From: Beverwykella pulmonaria
Taxonomy: Eukaryota; Ascomycota; Dothideomycetes; Pleosporales; Melanommataceae
Length of the DNA stretch: 64,000 nucleotides
Direction: 5' to 3'
NCBI GenBank assembly: GCA_001599595.1
Contig: BCHH01000001.1
Coordinates: 2,575,837-2,639,836, forward strand
The position numbers were made by a program, and so were the translations under genes. The stretch's first letter is position 1; the number at the start of each line of letters is the position of its first letter. The notes under the pieces are model-generated. The model was not told the DNA's origin. It did no database searches and saw only the letters and a list, made by a program, of their open reading frames with translations. Below, piece after piece: positions 43,485 through 56,227 of this stretch.

Positions 43485-44292
43485 TCATGCAGTCGCAGTC
43501 GCAGTCGCAGTCCCAACGACCCTCCTCCTCTCCTCAGCTGTATATATACTCGCTCCTTGCTTCAACGCATGAATTAACATCGGCATACTCCGATTCGTAA
43601 AGTCGTTCGCCCCGCGCACTTTGTCGAGATCGTCTGCTAGTTCTGTCGCCACTCTCCTAAGGTAGATGCTGCCAAATATGTCTTCTTGCGGTTCGGCTTT
43701 CGATTCCATCCCAGAAGGTGCAGATGGTTCTGGAGAAGTAAAGGATGATGGGTTGGTCATGGAGACATCTTCCATCGGCCTTGGTGTGGCCACAGGTGCG
43801 GATGAGGATGAGGCCGATTTCTTCTTCTTCTCTTTCTTCGATTTTTTGGGTATTGGCTCGACAGGTGTTGCGTCTTCCTGGTCTACCATGGAAACGTCTT
43901 CTGTAAGTGCGGACGACAACGCGCTTTTCTTCTTATCTTTCTTTGACTCTTGGGTGATGGTGGTACTGGCATCTTCTTCCGCCTTTTCAAGCTCCTGATC
44001 GATGATGGAGACGTTCTCCACCGGCGCAGATGAACTTGATATTTTCCTCTTCTCTTTCTTTGCCTTTCTCTCGCTCGGTTCTTTCAATTTTTTTGCATCT
44101 TTGGATCTCGCCTTCTCTTTTTTAAGCCTCTTCTCCTCGACCTCACTGTCGCTCTCGGACGATGAAACTAAATTTTCATTAATATACTTTGCCTTCTCTT
44201 TCTTTTGCTATGATCATACCTTCAGTCCTACGTTTCTTCTTTTTCACACGCTTGCGCTTCTCTGCGCCATATGGTGGATTTTGGAACGCCAT
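43485..44292 (-). CDS. RSA3: Ribosome assembly protein Rsa3-like
   Basis: Exons 44220-44292 and 43485-44167 (52 bp intron, GTATGA...TTTAG) give 251 residues. The start MAFQNPPYGAEKRKRVKKKKR and the middle are Lys/Ser/Glu-rich and disordered, with three related blocks of the type KKEKKK-SASSS...EDVSM. The C-terminal domain, about residues 185-240 (FGSIYLRRVATELADDLDK, GANDF, PMLIHALKQGASIYTAEERR), matches the Rsa3 domain. Rsa3 is a nucleolar protein needed early in 60S ribosomal subunit assembly. The last residues (TATATATA) come from a GCAGTC hexamer repeat that runs up to the stop codon, so the tail length may vary between strains. Confidence 0.85.
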
Positions 44293-46358
44293 GATGATGT
44301 TTGTTCGTTGTTTAAAAGACGGGAAAAAGTTCAGAAGTTCGCAGTTTAGATGTATGACTTATCTTATCGCCACGTGATGTCCAAATTAGGTTTAAGGTTT
44401 CTTCCAGGGTCATTGGTCGGTGTTGAGGTGCACAGCGTAGCTGCGACCGTCTGCACTGCAATCTTTAACCTACACGAGCAGTTCACTGTTACACTAGCCT
44501 CACGTTGCAGACCGAGATTCGTCGCATTTTATACAGCATATTGTCACCTACAGGTGACCACTGTGTGAGTCCGAGGCCCCAGGTTACCCCTGATACTGCC
44601 TCATTACCTGGTACAAATCGGCTGTCTTGTCCTGTAGCTTGATCGAGATTATCATGCAGATGGGTTCCTCGTAGGTATATACCTGCTCTGATGTTGGAGA
44701 CTCCCTCCCTCTCTCCCTCTCTCTTCGATGCTATTATACCCAGTGGCTGTGCGAATGCCTTCATTCCCACGCCGGTTCTGAAACCGTTGTCACGCTTACA
44801 TCCTTGAGAATTGGGCTCGACAGCAATTTCATAAACGACTGCACAGCACGATAAAAGCCTGAAATAACGAATGCGGTCTACATCAAGAGATATTTTAAGT
44901 TTGCCTTCATCCGCAAAGTACAGCCGCAGGGACTCGCCAGAGAGAAGAGTCTTCAAATGCCTTTGTGATTCGGACCACAGCACGCAGCGTCAGGAAGATC
45001 GAACTCGCATAATTATAACTATGAGTATCATAAGCCTCTCACATCGCACGGCTACCTCTACAGCTCCTTCACAACACAGCTACAACAAGGGGATATGGCA
45101 AAGAGTGACTGGTTTGCTTCAGCCTCTCGATGGACACCGTGCACCACCACTGCAGCACCGATGATTTGCCGACTAATACTTATATTGGACGCATTTCACC
45201 GGCTGCAATCAATGGCAACCCAAGCATTGTCTAATATGGACCATCGTACGATTTTCTCGCCCGCGGCCGATTGATCGATCGACGCCTCGTGTTGCACATG
45301 CCAAGCCTTACAGTCATCAATGGATGTTGAGAAATTGCCTAATGCGAACTTTTGGAGAGGATTGTCATGCGCTTCGACCCAGATGTTTCATCTAGATTTG
45401 GGGGTGGTTGGGAGGATTGTGTATAAGCCGTTGTACACAATATGCCAGTCGCTGGCCCTCCTCTTCTCAAGATGGATTTCATTGAACGGATCAAGAATAA
45501 TTGGTTAAAATGGGGACTTCAATTGTAATGTTCATCTGTGATTTTTCCGTTGTGGTTGCCATCCATCCTCTGTCGTATTTTTTCTGTTCTTCGGTCACGT
45601 TTATGCTAACTTTTAGGTGCATTATTTTCAAGTACGAGAATTTAGTCTAAAGTGAGTAGTGGTCGTGAAATTGCTCTAGTCACTGCGCCTACTGTTTCTA
45701 AGAATGTACCCGAGCCCGTGCCACAGAGTGGTAAGTTGTCATGATCCTACTAGACGCACCTTAGTAAGTTCATGCTGAAGTGGTCCAGCACCATGTGGCT
45801 TTTAAACATTGAACATTCTACTGCAAGGTTTGTTTCTATGGTGTGACTTTGCTACTTTGAATTCTGGAAATTTCATTTGTATTTCATATTTCTCTCTCTG
45901 CAGTTATTGCAACAACATTCCCACCTACCCACTATCAATTACTGACTCTGGTTAGATCTGTCTTCTTGTCTTAAAACTACCTAAGTATTGATCCGATGAC
46001 TGAGTTGTCAACAAATACCGCGTTGCTAAAGTAGACCGTGCACACTCACCAACACCCGCTGGCCAGTGAAATAGAACGGGGAGTAGAGATTAGGATTGCC
46101 TCCTTCACACAGAGCAGCCATGAAGTTTCACTTCCCCAATTCACCGTGCAGATCCACGGCGACTACGCCTTTGGGGGGGTGCCGTGACTCAACTACGTTA
46201 TATACGCATCCTTTACACACCCTCTTCTCGTCCGCCTCACGCCACACCACACTCTCCACAAACTCTCTTTTCTGCTATATATTCCCTTCAAATCCATCCT
46301 CTTGACTTTCGTTTCTCCAACTCATACACTTGCTACAACTCATACACTTGCTACAACT
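44293..46358. other. 2 kb without a supportable gene
   Basis: Open frames are short and featureless. A CTCCCTCTCT microsatellite is near 44700. The final 200 bases are the GH16 promoter and leader, with a TATATA sequence near 46200 and the 14 bp duplication CATACACTTGCTACAACT around 46322-46358. Confidence 0.4.
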
Positions 46359-47598
46359 ATGCAGCTCTTCACACTCACCTCCGCTTTTACGCTAGCCAGC
46401 TCCATTTCTGCTGTAGTTTGTACGGCGTATCGTCTCAAGACCACATATGATGCGAGTAACTTTTTCAATTCCTTCGACTTCATCGAGGTATGTCAATCCA
46501 CTCTTCCCCCTATGCGATCTATCTTTCCTTCTTCTGCCCTAGGACAGTATGCAAAGCTAACAACCGCAGCAACACGATGACTACACACAAGGCTTTGCAT
46601 ACTACACGTCCAAGAGCAAAGCCATGAGGTCCGGTTACTCCGCGATCCACGACGGCAAAGTCTTCCTCGGCGTTGACAACCGCACCGTCATGAGCCCAAA
46701 CGACCCGAATGGCCGGAACTCTGTCCGTGTAGAGAGCATCCAAACCTTTGACAGCGGTCTGATCATCGCCGACTTTGAGCATTTGCCTGGGTCTGCTTGT
46801 GGGATGTGGCCCGCATTGTGAGTTCACTTAAAAACTAGAAACTAGTCTTGAGTAGTGGCTGCTGACAAACATTGAAATAGCTGGACTCTCCACGACGAAG
46901 ACGACGGCTACTCGGAAATCGACATTGTCGAAGGCATATCGCTTAACACCGCCAATGAAATAACAATGTTCACATCTCGCTCAGACCCATGCTCGCTTAA
47001 GCCACAACGGCCCAGCTCTGGCCGCAACATCACAACAGATTGTCACCAAACCGAGCAGCAGATGAACGAAGACCCGCAGGGCTGTGGCGTCATTGCGCCA
47101 GAGGGCTCTTTCGGCTCAGAGTTTAATTCTAACCATGGTGGTGTGTGGGCGCTGCAGCTCGAGGCCGAGGGCATCAAGGCGTGGTATTTGCCTCGTAGCC
47201 AGGTGATGAGTGATATTGTAAATGGTAAACCAGATCCGAGTACTTGGGGGACGCCAGTGATGAATTTTGGGCCCGGGAACTGTGATATTAAGAAGGCGTG
47301 GACGGCGATGAAGATCGTGAGTTTTGCCATTTCCCATGCCTCGTATATTTTTTTGGTTTTGGAGAAATTATTCCAGTGTTGGAAAGCAAATTCTGAAATA
47401 AAACAGGTCATAAACATAACCTTTTGCGGTGCCTACGCTGGTACTGACGAAGCATGGAATGGGTACGGTGACAAGGCTAAGAGCTGTGCTCGGCAGACTC
47501 GACATTCGACCTGTAATGCATATGTGGCGAAGAACCCCCAGAGCTTCAGTGACACCTACTTCTTGATCAACCGCATCCAGGTGTTCCAGCGTAACTAA
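46359..47598 (+). CDS. Secreted GH16 endo-1,3(4)-beta-glucanase
   Basis: Four exons (46359-46487, 46570-46817, 46881-47316, 47407-47598) give 334 residues. A signal peptide covers about residues 1-20 (MQLFTLTSAFTLASSISAV). The catalytic motif EIDIVE has nucleophile E138, D140 and acid/base E143, all intact, preceded by GMWPALFWTLHD and followed by NHGGVWALQ and GPGNCDI, the usual order for the fungal mixed-linkage/laminarin-type GH16 enzymes. The family cleaves beta-1,3 (and 1,3-1,4) glucans in the fungal or plant wall. No GPI signal or carbohydrate-binding module follows. Splice sites are canonical, and the third intron (90 bp) has an AT-rich centre. Confidence 0.92.
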
Positions 47599-50500
47599 TA
47601 ATCTGGAGCTTAAGCTAGATTTCGGCAAGTCTGCGTATTTTAAGGCAATGTTTAAAATTACATATACACAATGAAAGCAATTCCAAGAACACATTACAGA
47701 CGTGCTGGATTCTCTAAGGTGATGCTTATTGGGATAAAGAAAGGTTTATTCTATACAGCTGCCAATAGTCTGGAGAAAGGTCTGACTCGAAACCTGTCGT
47801 TCTGAGAATCAAACCCTATCGCTTATGTTGTACTAAGTCATTGTAGGCAATACTGAGATGTCTTGTTGTTTGCCGCCATCTGATTTGCAAGCTTACGCTG
47901 CTAGTGTAAAAGTTTGGAAAGTTTCTTGTACGCTAGTAAAGTTAACTGATTACAACACTGCCTATTATTTATAAAACTAGCGAGCAAAACTAGCGATTTT
48001 ATCTAGGGCAAAATCTTAACTTTGGTGGAGTGAGGCGCGACTTTCAAACTTTTTGCAATGTGATTCTACTACGGAAGTCCTTACCTGTCCTCATCCTCCG
48101 CTATCTGTCTGAGTATATTGTACGCCTCTGAGCGATTTCTCTTCGATATCAAGGCCCAGCCTGCCAAAGTTTGATTTTCCTTTTCGCTACGCCTGGTAAA
48201 AAAACAACGCCCTTCCAATTCATCCGATGCAATTCGCGCATGTGGATTAGCTGGACGAAATCTGTGTCCACCTATGGCGACCGGCACCTTACTTCCGCAT
48301 ATGTAAAATCATTGGCATTGTTCGTTCTTTTTCCATCCACTGTTATGTGCCTAAGTCTCTCGTACCTGTCTGAGTCCGCCTTAAACCAATACAACCGATT
48401 TCTTGCCCTTACCAATGTGAGTTGTCCCCTAGGTGCTTGTAAGGGTTTCTTATGTGGGACAATGATCATATGGCAACTGCGTTGTTCTAGGAGAGATCAA
48501 TCCAGAGCAGCTTATAAGCCGTTTGACCTTGATCAGCTAGCTACGTCTCGTTCATGGAGACTTTCTGCCACATATTATTATCTGATTTAGCAACGCCATC
48601 AGCCAACTTGGTTCCCTAGGGAGTGTCTTAACAACTTCAAAATAGGGATGGTCTGGAGTGAGCGAAGATACACTAGGAAGTTGTGCATAACCTTAGTGAA
48701 TGTGCATTTGTGATGATGGGCTCTCCGACTTTTGGCGTACTTATCAAAGTCTCGGTTCTCTAGGGAGATGGACGGCTCGGAAGTATCCTCTTTGCGGTGC
48801 TTGTGCCTGCTAGAGGAGTTACCGTCGGCATCTGAGTCCTGAAACGAGGCTTCGGACACAGCTGCAAGATGCTGCCGCCTTGTGACGCGTTCGGCTTCGT
48901 GTTCATGTCCGAGATTGTAGCCATCTATCGAGCTTGTTGCAAAGGGTATGATTTTCCGGCGGCGGACCGTAAGCGGTTGGTTCAGCCCGGTCAGTGTAGA
49001 AGAAGCAAGCTGTTGCGTGAGTGGTAGGGACGTATTATTTTTTTACGGCCAGACGACTTAGTAGCAGTATTGGCCGATTGAACTTCCACCGACAAAAGAG
49101 GACACACATTGCTAAAGTCCTGGGCGTATCCCCTACGAAGTCTGTCATGAGCGAAGTATATCAACCAGCCCGTGCTTGGAGTGTGTTGGTACCTGTTGTA
49201 GTTAAGAGCCTGGCTGCATAGGTGGCGAGCTTTCGTCCAGACGTTAAATCGGTGAGCCTGTATATGGATGCGCAATGGGGAGTGAGCCATATTGTCCTCC
49301 CAAGTAGATTATTGGAGATTTACACTGTGGTCCTGGGTAAAGGTGTTGAGTCCGCACATGTCTACGTAAATAGATAATGCGCCGACATGCAATCCCAATG
49401 ACTACGCAAATATTTCGTTAGTGGCCGAACAGGATGAAGGATAGTACAGGGAAAGCCGCCAACGCCCAACATGTCTGACTTTTGATGTCTTGTACCTCAT
49501 GTAGCTCAAGGGGAGAGTTCTAGACGCTGATGAAGCTGGGGGTGTTGTTTAACACAGTATTCTGGACTTTCGACTACATCAGAACTTTGTGTAAAGGCGC
49601 CTCGCAAGATTGCTGGCGTTATTGTGATATTTGCCAGCTTGAATAAACGTCTGTAAGAAAACTGAGGTAACAAATTGAACAAAATCAGCTGCAATGGTGA
49701 AAATTCCTGCTTTGCTAAGTGTGAACATGCTATTTAGCTAATATTCTGGGAATGTCCAGCTCTTCAGTGGCGGTCATCACTTGCTCCTGATTGCCTTTTT
49801 CAGGAGAGGAAATACCATTCTTCATTCTTTCATCCCTGGGGGGAGGGGAACATTTAATTGAAGGTGAGTCTAGATTGAGAACGATGAGTGTTGATCAATT
49901 TCACTTTGTTCTTCACCTGGCGCGTGTTAATCAAAATAAAATGACGTACTTTACTTACTCGATCATCGGTGCCATAGTAAGTTTGGGTATCCAAGACAGT
50001 GAATAAATATAAAGTTGTCACGGCTATCATGCCCTTTTCAAATGAAAAGATGCGAGGTCAGAGTGTAATCATACGCACAGAAATTTGGCTGAATGTATGG
50101 AAAGGGTCACTCTTTGCGAAGTTGCTTTGATTTGGAAGAGATTCATCATATTGCGAAGACACATGAAATGCGTTTAGGAGATGGGAGCGAGGAGGAGGAG
50201 AGAGGCTGCGCAACCTTGGATCGATGACACTCAACGATATCGAAAAATATTTACGCTTCCGAGGAGAGTTACGCGTTGATGGTAATGATGAGCCTCAATG
50301 AGAGGCGCAGCATTGTCTGCACAGCGGGAACGACCGCCGCAGGAGGGTCAGGAAGTCCAGATCTATGTGACGTAGACATTAAGGGCGCTGTGAACTTGCA
50401 GCGCAGCGACAATACTCATGAACTGTTCGCTCAGAAAGGAATGTCGAAGATATCGATGGAGGAACGTTGTGACATAAAACTGTTTTGGAAGTTCTCCTCG

Positions 50501-50852
50501 CACCCGCTTCCCCAATTGGACGGAACGCCAAACCACAAATGGATCACACCAAGCCTAATTTGTCAGCCAATCAGCATTGTTTACGAGCTGGAAATGAAAG
50601 CCTCGCTCCGACTTTCCTCATCACCAAAATCCTGGTCAAATAAGATTAAGCATTGCGAAAACCACGAGGCTTATGGTAAGACGATCGGCCTTCTGGTGGA
50701 GGCTGAGGAATGTTGATGCACATTTCTGACCCATCTTGCGGTTTCCGCTAGAGTATTTAACAAGGCAGTAACTCGCCCTCTCTATTATTTCGCATCTTGC
50801 TCTTTCATCTGTTGATTGCCTTTCATTCGTCTTTCCAAAAGTAATAGATATC
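47599..50852. other. 3.2 kb gene-poor stretch
   Basis: No supportable gene. Two overlapping - strand frames at 48081-48287 and 48272-48469 look as if one coding sequence has been frame-shifted, but I recognise no family. The + frame at 50276-50716 has no motif. The last ~100 bases are the promoter of the TAP-like hydrolase gene. Confidence 0.4.
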
Positions 50853-52422
50853 ATGGCGCGCCTATCTTCCGCATTATATCACTCTGCTCTGTTTTCTGTA
50901 TCCTTAATCGTATCTTCAACAGCGGCTCCCACCAAACCCCACAACTACAAAGCGACCGTCCCCACAAATTGCACATCCAAATCCATCTCCTTTTCGCCTT
51001 GTTCCGCCGACCTGAACCTCCCATCCAACCTGCAATGTGCGACATTCTCTGTCCCTATAAACTGGGACGAGCCCGAAGGCGAGCACTTCGACCTCGGGCT
51101 TGTCAAACTTGCCGCTCCTACAAACAGCACCAACAAGATCGGCTCTTTATTCATAAACCCTGGAGGTCCAGGTGCGGCAGCTTCTGCCCTCGTTGCACAA
51201 GTTGCAAGTGGAGCTTTTCAGTCGCCTCTTCTGGACACGTTCGATTGGATCGGGTTGGATCCAAGAGGCGTGGGCCTCAGCAAGCAGGTCCAGTGTGATA
51301 TGGATATCTATGCAGAGCGCGTTAGCTTGTTTCCAAAGACTCAGGAGGAGTATGATAAACTCGTGGAAAAGAATCAGAGGCTTGGGAAATCGTGTCGCGA
51401 GCTGACGGGGCCACTTCTTGAGCACCTTGACACGATCAGGTACGTACGCTTCTTCACCACTACTGGTCATGTCTTGCTAATAGCTCCAAAGTGTCGCAAA
51501 AGATCATGAAGCTGTACGTGTCGCCCTTGGAAACGAACCTCTCAACATGATCGGCCTTTCCTACGGAACCCAACTCGGCGCACAATACGCACAGCTCTTC
51601 CCAGATAACATCCGCACTCTCGTCCTCGACGGCATCCTGCAACACTCACAAAGTGAGAGTTCGAACATACTCATCGAGTCTCAAGCCTATTCTCTCGCCC
51701 TTACACACTTCTTTGCTTGGGCCGGTACAAACGAGTCATCCCCGCTCAAAGGGCAGGACGTGGAAGCACTTTGGCTCTCTCTTCTCGCGAACGCAACAGA
51801 GACCCCAATCCCAGCCCCATTATGCAATGGCAAAGACTGCAGCACCGACGTCACAGCCGAGGAAATTCTTTTCAACGCACAAGCGTACCTCACTTTCAGC
51901 GTCCCCGGACTTGGAACCTCGTGGGACGTCCTCTCGTCCGCCCTCTACAACGCGACGCAAGGCGACGCCTCCACCTTATCTACTCGCTTCGATAGCCCCA
52001 CCTCAGTCTCTGAACTCGCTATCGCATGTTTAGACTGGACGCACACGTCTTCTCTCACGCTCGCCGGCGTTCAGACTAAGAAACATATGGCCGAGACCTT
52101 CGCGCCGCTCACACAAGGCGCATGTCAAACCTGGGCGCTGCAACACACGTGCGTGGGTTGGCCTGTGGAAGTCAAGAATCCACCCAAGAAACTGGATGTT
52201 GACACTAAAGCGACGATTTTGATGGTTAACAGTGATGCGGATCCTAGCACTTCTTATGCGTGGGCTACGGGCATGCTTGAGGAGATCAGGAATAAGGTGT
52301 TAGTGACTAGACACGGAGATGGACATACAAGTATCTTACTAGGTGGAGAGACCGCAAGCACCATTGGTGAGTATTTGATCAGCGGTGCAGCACCTGGAGA
52401 CGGGCTTGTCTTTAATTCTTGA
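50853..52422 (+). CDS. Secreted TAP-like alpha/beta hydrolase (peptidase S33 type)
   Basis: Exons 50853-51439 and 51492-52422 (52 bp intron, GTACGT, branch GCTAAT, CCAAAG) give 505 residues. Signal peptide about residues 1-25 (ending TAAPTKP). Family motifs in order: CATFSVPINWDEP, oxyanion loop FINPGGPGAAAS, IGLDPRGVG, nucleophile S219 in GLSYG, TLVLDGI, catalytic Asp probably D446 in NSDADPST and catalytic His H474 in HGDGHTS. All three catalytic residues are present. Relatives in Streptomyces (tripeptidyl aminopeptidase) and fungi act outside the cell on short peptides. It resembles the partial gene at the left window edge in family but has diverged (GGPGAAAS against GGPGESG), so they are not recent duplicates. 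Confidence 0.92.
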
Positions 52423-52924
52423 GTTTCGAATACCTATCTCTGTACTATTACTTTTAGCAATTCTTTTTAATTATGCTCCGTCTCCCTTTTCATCCTGTTT
52501 GAGGTTCCTGATCACTTGTCTTATCCTGTCGGTCTAATATTTCAATTCAGTTCAATTCGTACCAGTACAAGAACAGCTAGCTACTCCCTTTCTACATATC
52601 ATTAACTTGATGATTACCTCTCTCGTGCCAGTAGTCTATGGGTTAGTTCCAACCCTAACCCGATCATCTGACGGCCAATTCCTGCATGGCATAGACCATA
52701 CCAAGATAACCAAAAGCGCTATTATTAGGATTAGTTGATGTTGGTTTCACAGGGCTATTGCAATAGCAATGGGTGGGTTCTAAGCAAAGTATTGATTCGT
52801 GTATGTCTCTATCTGAGGTGAGGCTCAGGAGGTTGTATCATCCCTTTGCCGCCAAGCGTCGCTAGTGTCTCATGTGATAAACACGTGATCACAACATCAC
52901 CACGTGATCACCACGTTCGATATA
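52423..52924. other. Intergenic, CACGTG-rich at its end
   Basis: No gene. At 52872-52915 there are repeated CACGTGATCAC units (AACACGTGATCACAAC and ACCACGTGATCACCAC), reminiscent of the tails of the LTR-like elements near 3.9 and 5.6 kb, directly next to the mitochondrial fragment. Confidence 0.4.
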
Positions 52925-53014
52925 TATTCCAACAGTTGAAATTGTAGTGCTTATTATACCAAACCCCGGAATTATTAATATGTAAACCTCGGGATATCCA
53001 AAAAAAATCAGGAA
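52925..53014 (-). other. Nuclear copy of a mitochondrial cox1 fragment (NUMT)
   Basis: Read on the - strand this is FLIFFGYPEVYILIIPGFG followed by IISTTIS, the highly conserved helix VI-VII region of cytochrome c oxidase subunit I (FFGHPEVYILIIPGFGIIS). The heme/copper-region histidine of GHPEVY is changed to tyrosine (GYPEVY), so it is not functional. Only about 90 bp are recognisable, flanked by unrelated sequence. The near-perfect protein match suggests either recent transfer or transfer of a slowly evolving segment. Confidence 0.85.
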
Positions 53015-53348
53015 AGACGTTGAGCTCGGAAATATTCCTAGATCATTCCCACCCAATGAACGCCATTTCCATGTCCCAAAATGCACTCGGCAATCGACCC
53101 ACCACCAAGTCAATGAGATCCGGGACCAACCGGGATTCAAATCCTTCAACTAACTACGAATGGAAGAACATGAAAGGCCTCCAGAACAAAGATCAACCAG
53201 TGCCGCCAGACTATCCTCCAGGAAGAAATTCGGAAATTAATACGACCAAAGAAAGGGCAAAGCCTTATATTCAACATCTATCCTGCCCCAACGAGGAGCC
53301 GAATCGTGAAAGAGTTTACCGAGTGCCAGCTCCGCCCTCCCGACAAAG

Positions 53349-54931
53349 TTGATATACTTCAACGACTCGTCCTTTCCCTCAAGGCGATTTCATTTCGCGT
53401 TTCATTCAGGAGTTAACGTAATTGATAACGCTCCATTTTCCATTCTTGATTCTATTCCTAAGTGTAAAGATTGGAAACGTTCTTCTCTTTGCCACTTGAT
53501 GTATTACCATAAACGCGATGCGCACCCAAATTTCCCTCATTCTATGCGCAAGCATATTGAAGGCCGCTTTTTCTACGCCGACTTCCTTGATCAGAAAGAC
53601 TTGCCCACGTTAGCGGGAAAGTACGGCGCTGCATGCCAGGCGTACTTCTTCATCCATCCAGAATCAGGGGACTTCCTTCCTCTCGCGATTAAGCCGAATG
53701 CTGCAGGTTCCGAGCTTATCTACACGCCCAAAGATGATGCTAATGATTTGCTGCTCGCAAAGATGATATTCAACCCAACAGCTTCTGGTATGCGCAGTGG
53801 AGTCATGTAGGCTCCACCCATGCCCTGACTGAGATTGTGTACTTGGCTGCCACCAGGACGCTGAGTGAAGAGCACCCTGTCGTGTCTATTCTGCAGAGAC
53901 GTACGTCTATCTTCTCGCAAGGTTTTCTCCTTGAACGCTGACAAGCTCGCACAGTGATGAAAGACGCTTAGGCCATCCGCGTCACTACCGTTCAGCGCCT
54001 AACTTTCACCGGCGGCCCAATCGACCAACTCTTCCCCTGGTCCGGCAGGTGCCTTCAAGTCCACAATCTCGAGAAGCGTGGGTTGATCAACTCCGCCATC
54101 GGCCCTAAACTCAAGCACTTCCCCTTCTACAAAGACGCGTCGGTCATCCACACCGAAATCCGCAACTTCATGACCGCATTCGTGAACTCGTACTACACGT
54201 CCCCAGAAATGATCGCCGCGGACACAGAACTGCAGTCCTGGATCGTGGAGACCGTCCCTGCCGAAATCATCGATTTCNNNNNNNNNNNNNNNNNNNNNNN
54301 NNNNNNNNNNNNNNNNNNNNNNNNNNNNNNNNNNNNNNNNNNNNNNNNNNNNNNNNNNNNNNNNNNNNNNNNNNNNNCCACACTAGAAGACGCAGATACG
54401 CTTATGAACACCCTAAACCACCTTGCACACCTCGTCTCTATTGTCCACGGTACCCTTAACACAAACGCGCCCGTTGTATCCTCCGGCTCGCTCCCCTTCC
54501 ATCCCGTCGCTCTCTAGGCCCCTCTCCCAACCGAAAAGGGCGTGGCTGATATCATGCCGTTTATGCCCAAGGAGCAAGCGTCTATCGGCCAGATTTTTCT
54601 GCTTGCGTCGTTTAATCGGCCGACGTTTGTCGATTCGGATTTGACCATTACGCATATGTTCGACGACAGAACTAAGTTGGCGAGGATGAATGAGGAGACG
54701 AGGAAAGCGGAAGGAATGTTTAGAGAGAAGATGGATAGTCTCAGTGAGGTGGTTAGGGGAACACATCTCTTTCATGAAAATGTTCAGATACATGGAAGAC
54801 CATTTATTTATGTGCTAGGAACTGGCTACAAAATTCTGGAAGAGATGACGATCTGGATTAAATTAGACAATGCCTCTCCCGCACATGCTATCCTGGATAT
54901 CAACCATATTCTTATGGAGAAACTGCTGTAG
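53349..54931 (+). pseudogene. Broken lipoxygenase gene
   Basis: Blocks of a lipoxygenase follow each other in order: DLPTLAGKYGAACQAYFFIH, SGDFLPLAIKPN, LIYTPKDDANDLLLAKMIF, then SFWYAQWSHVGSTHALTEIV, RTLSEEHPVVSIL, GGPIDQLFPWSG, RGLINS, KLKHFPFYKDASVIHTEIRN, FVNSYYTSPE and, after the gap, SLPFHPVAL and PFMPKEQASIGQIFLLASFN. Damage: a one-base shift near 53777-53780 just before the metal-site helix; a TAG at 53969-53971 where relatives have tyrosine, shortly after a still recognisable intron (53901-53954); and another TAG at 54515-54517, again at a tyrosine position. The C-terminal metal-ligand end is not recognisable. Lipoxygenases oxygenate polyunsaturated fatty acids; this copy cannot make a full enzyme. 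The N-terminal limit is uncertain. Confidence 0.85.
54278..54377. other. Assembly gap (100 N)
   Basis: Exactly 100 unknown bases inside the lipoxygenase pseudogene; the round length suggests a placeholder, so true distance and frame across it are unknown. Confidence 0.99.
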
Positions 54932-56227
54932 GCTTAGCCCCATTTTAAGCCCCTAGATAGTTGTAATACGTAAACTCAGGACACAACACCGTCACATGGA
55001 TGTACCACTAACTAATCTGTCTGTCATATATATATATATCAGCTGTACATACTTCACACAGGATACACATCTTGATACTCTTTCCCTCACACCGTGCTTA
55101 CATAATAGGCAACTACTTCTTCGAGCCACATCCCTAAACGAATCAGACCGATGCGGTGATGAAGTGTAGTTGTATATCGGATCGCGGCTACTAGCTGCTG
55201 CTCTATCTTTAGCTCCATAATAGTATTTATTATAATGAGGAAGCTACTGTAGGGTGCATCAGATGGTATGGGAAGGTTCTACTAACACCTCAGGTGAGAA
55301 ATGCGCTGAATATATGGCTCTCTCATCCACCAAGCACGTCATGGTAGAATCCGAGAGGGGCAGCACCTACCTACAGGGTCGAAATAGTCCAGCGTCCAAG
55401 AAAATCACGCAATTAAAAAGTCGAATTGCACTAAAAATGAGCGATCTTAAGATAGAAACGATTGTTCAGTGCCAGTGAGAAATGAAACGAAGTGAGTAGA
55501 GTTGGCAACACACTAATGCGCAATCATGTTGCTATTTTTCTACGTGGAAGACAATAATTTCCATGCTAAAACTCATGTAATATCAAAATAGATGATTCAT
55601 TAACTACTGAGCAGCCACGCATGATCTGATAAGAAGATAACAAGAACACTTCAAGCATTCCAAATAAGACCAGGCAAAGCTCAAAGACGCCCTCGATATA
55701 GAAATTTAGCGAAGACCTGGTTCGCGCCTTAATTATCAATATCGAAAAGTTCCACGCCCAGGGGCTAGACAATGTACTGTGAGAGGAACCATGAACAAGT
55801 TGCCAGCTTTGGCAAAAGCTTCACGCAGCTATGATTGTGATTTAATCAAGATGCATGTCGTTATAGATTTAAGTCACAGTCTTGCCCAATAAAATACATT
55901 GCCTCTGCATGACTGCGTCCATATCTCGTCTGCGCTTTCCTCTTAGCCAGGAAAGCAAAATGCGGCTGCTGTAAGCGCACCCTTCTCCATCTGCCCATCT
56001 CCTCTTTCCAGAAAATGTGCTACGTATCGTCCATGGAGATGAAACTCGCCCTACATCCAACCCTCGTGTTTGCTGATCCTCCCATTGGGTTCACCCAAAG
56101 GCGGCTAGCGTAGGGCACACAGACATGATATCAAACATCGGACATTACGAAGGCGAAACACGACCCCCAAATCGCATGGTAATCAACATTTACCATTTCC
56201 ACGGTTAAAAGACCTGCGAATCTTCAA
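54932..56227. other. 1.3 kb without a supportable gene
   Basis: AT-rich, including TATATATATATAT near 55027. No domain in any open frame. The right end should hold the promoter of the SAT4-type gene. Confidence 0.4.

Noticed and set aside
53083..53145. tRNA-like GGGATTCAAATCC next to the cox1 fragment, considered as a mitochondrial tRNA remnant
   Set aside because: No matching acceptor, D or anticodon stems could be built around it.
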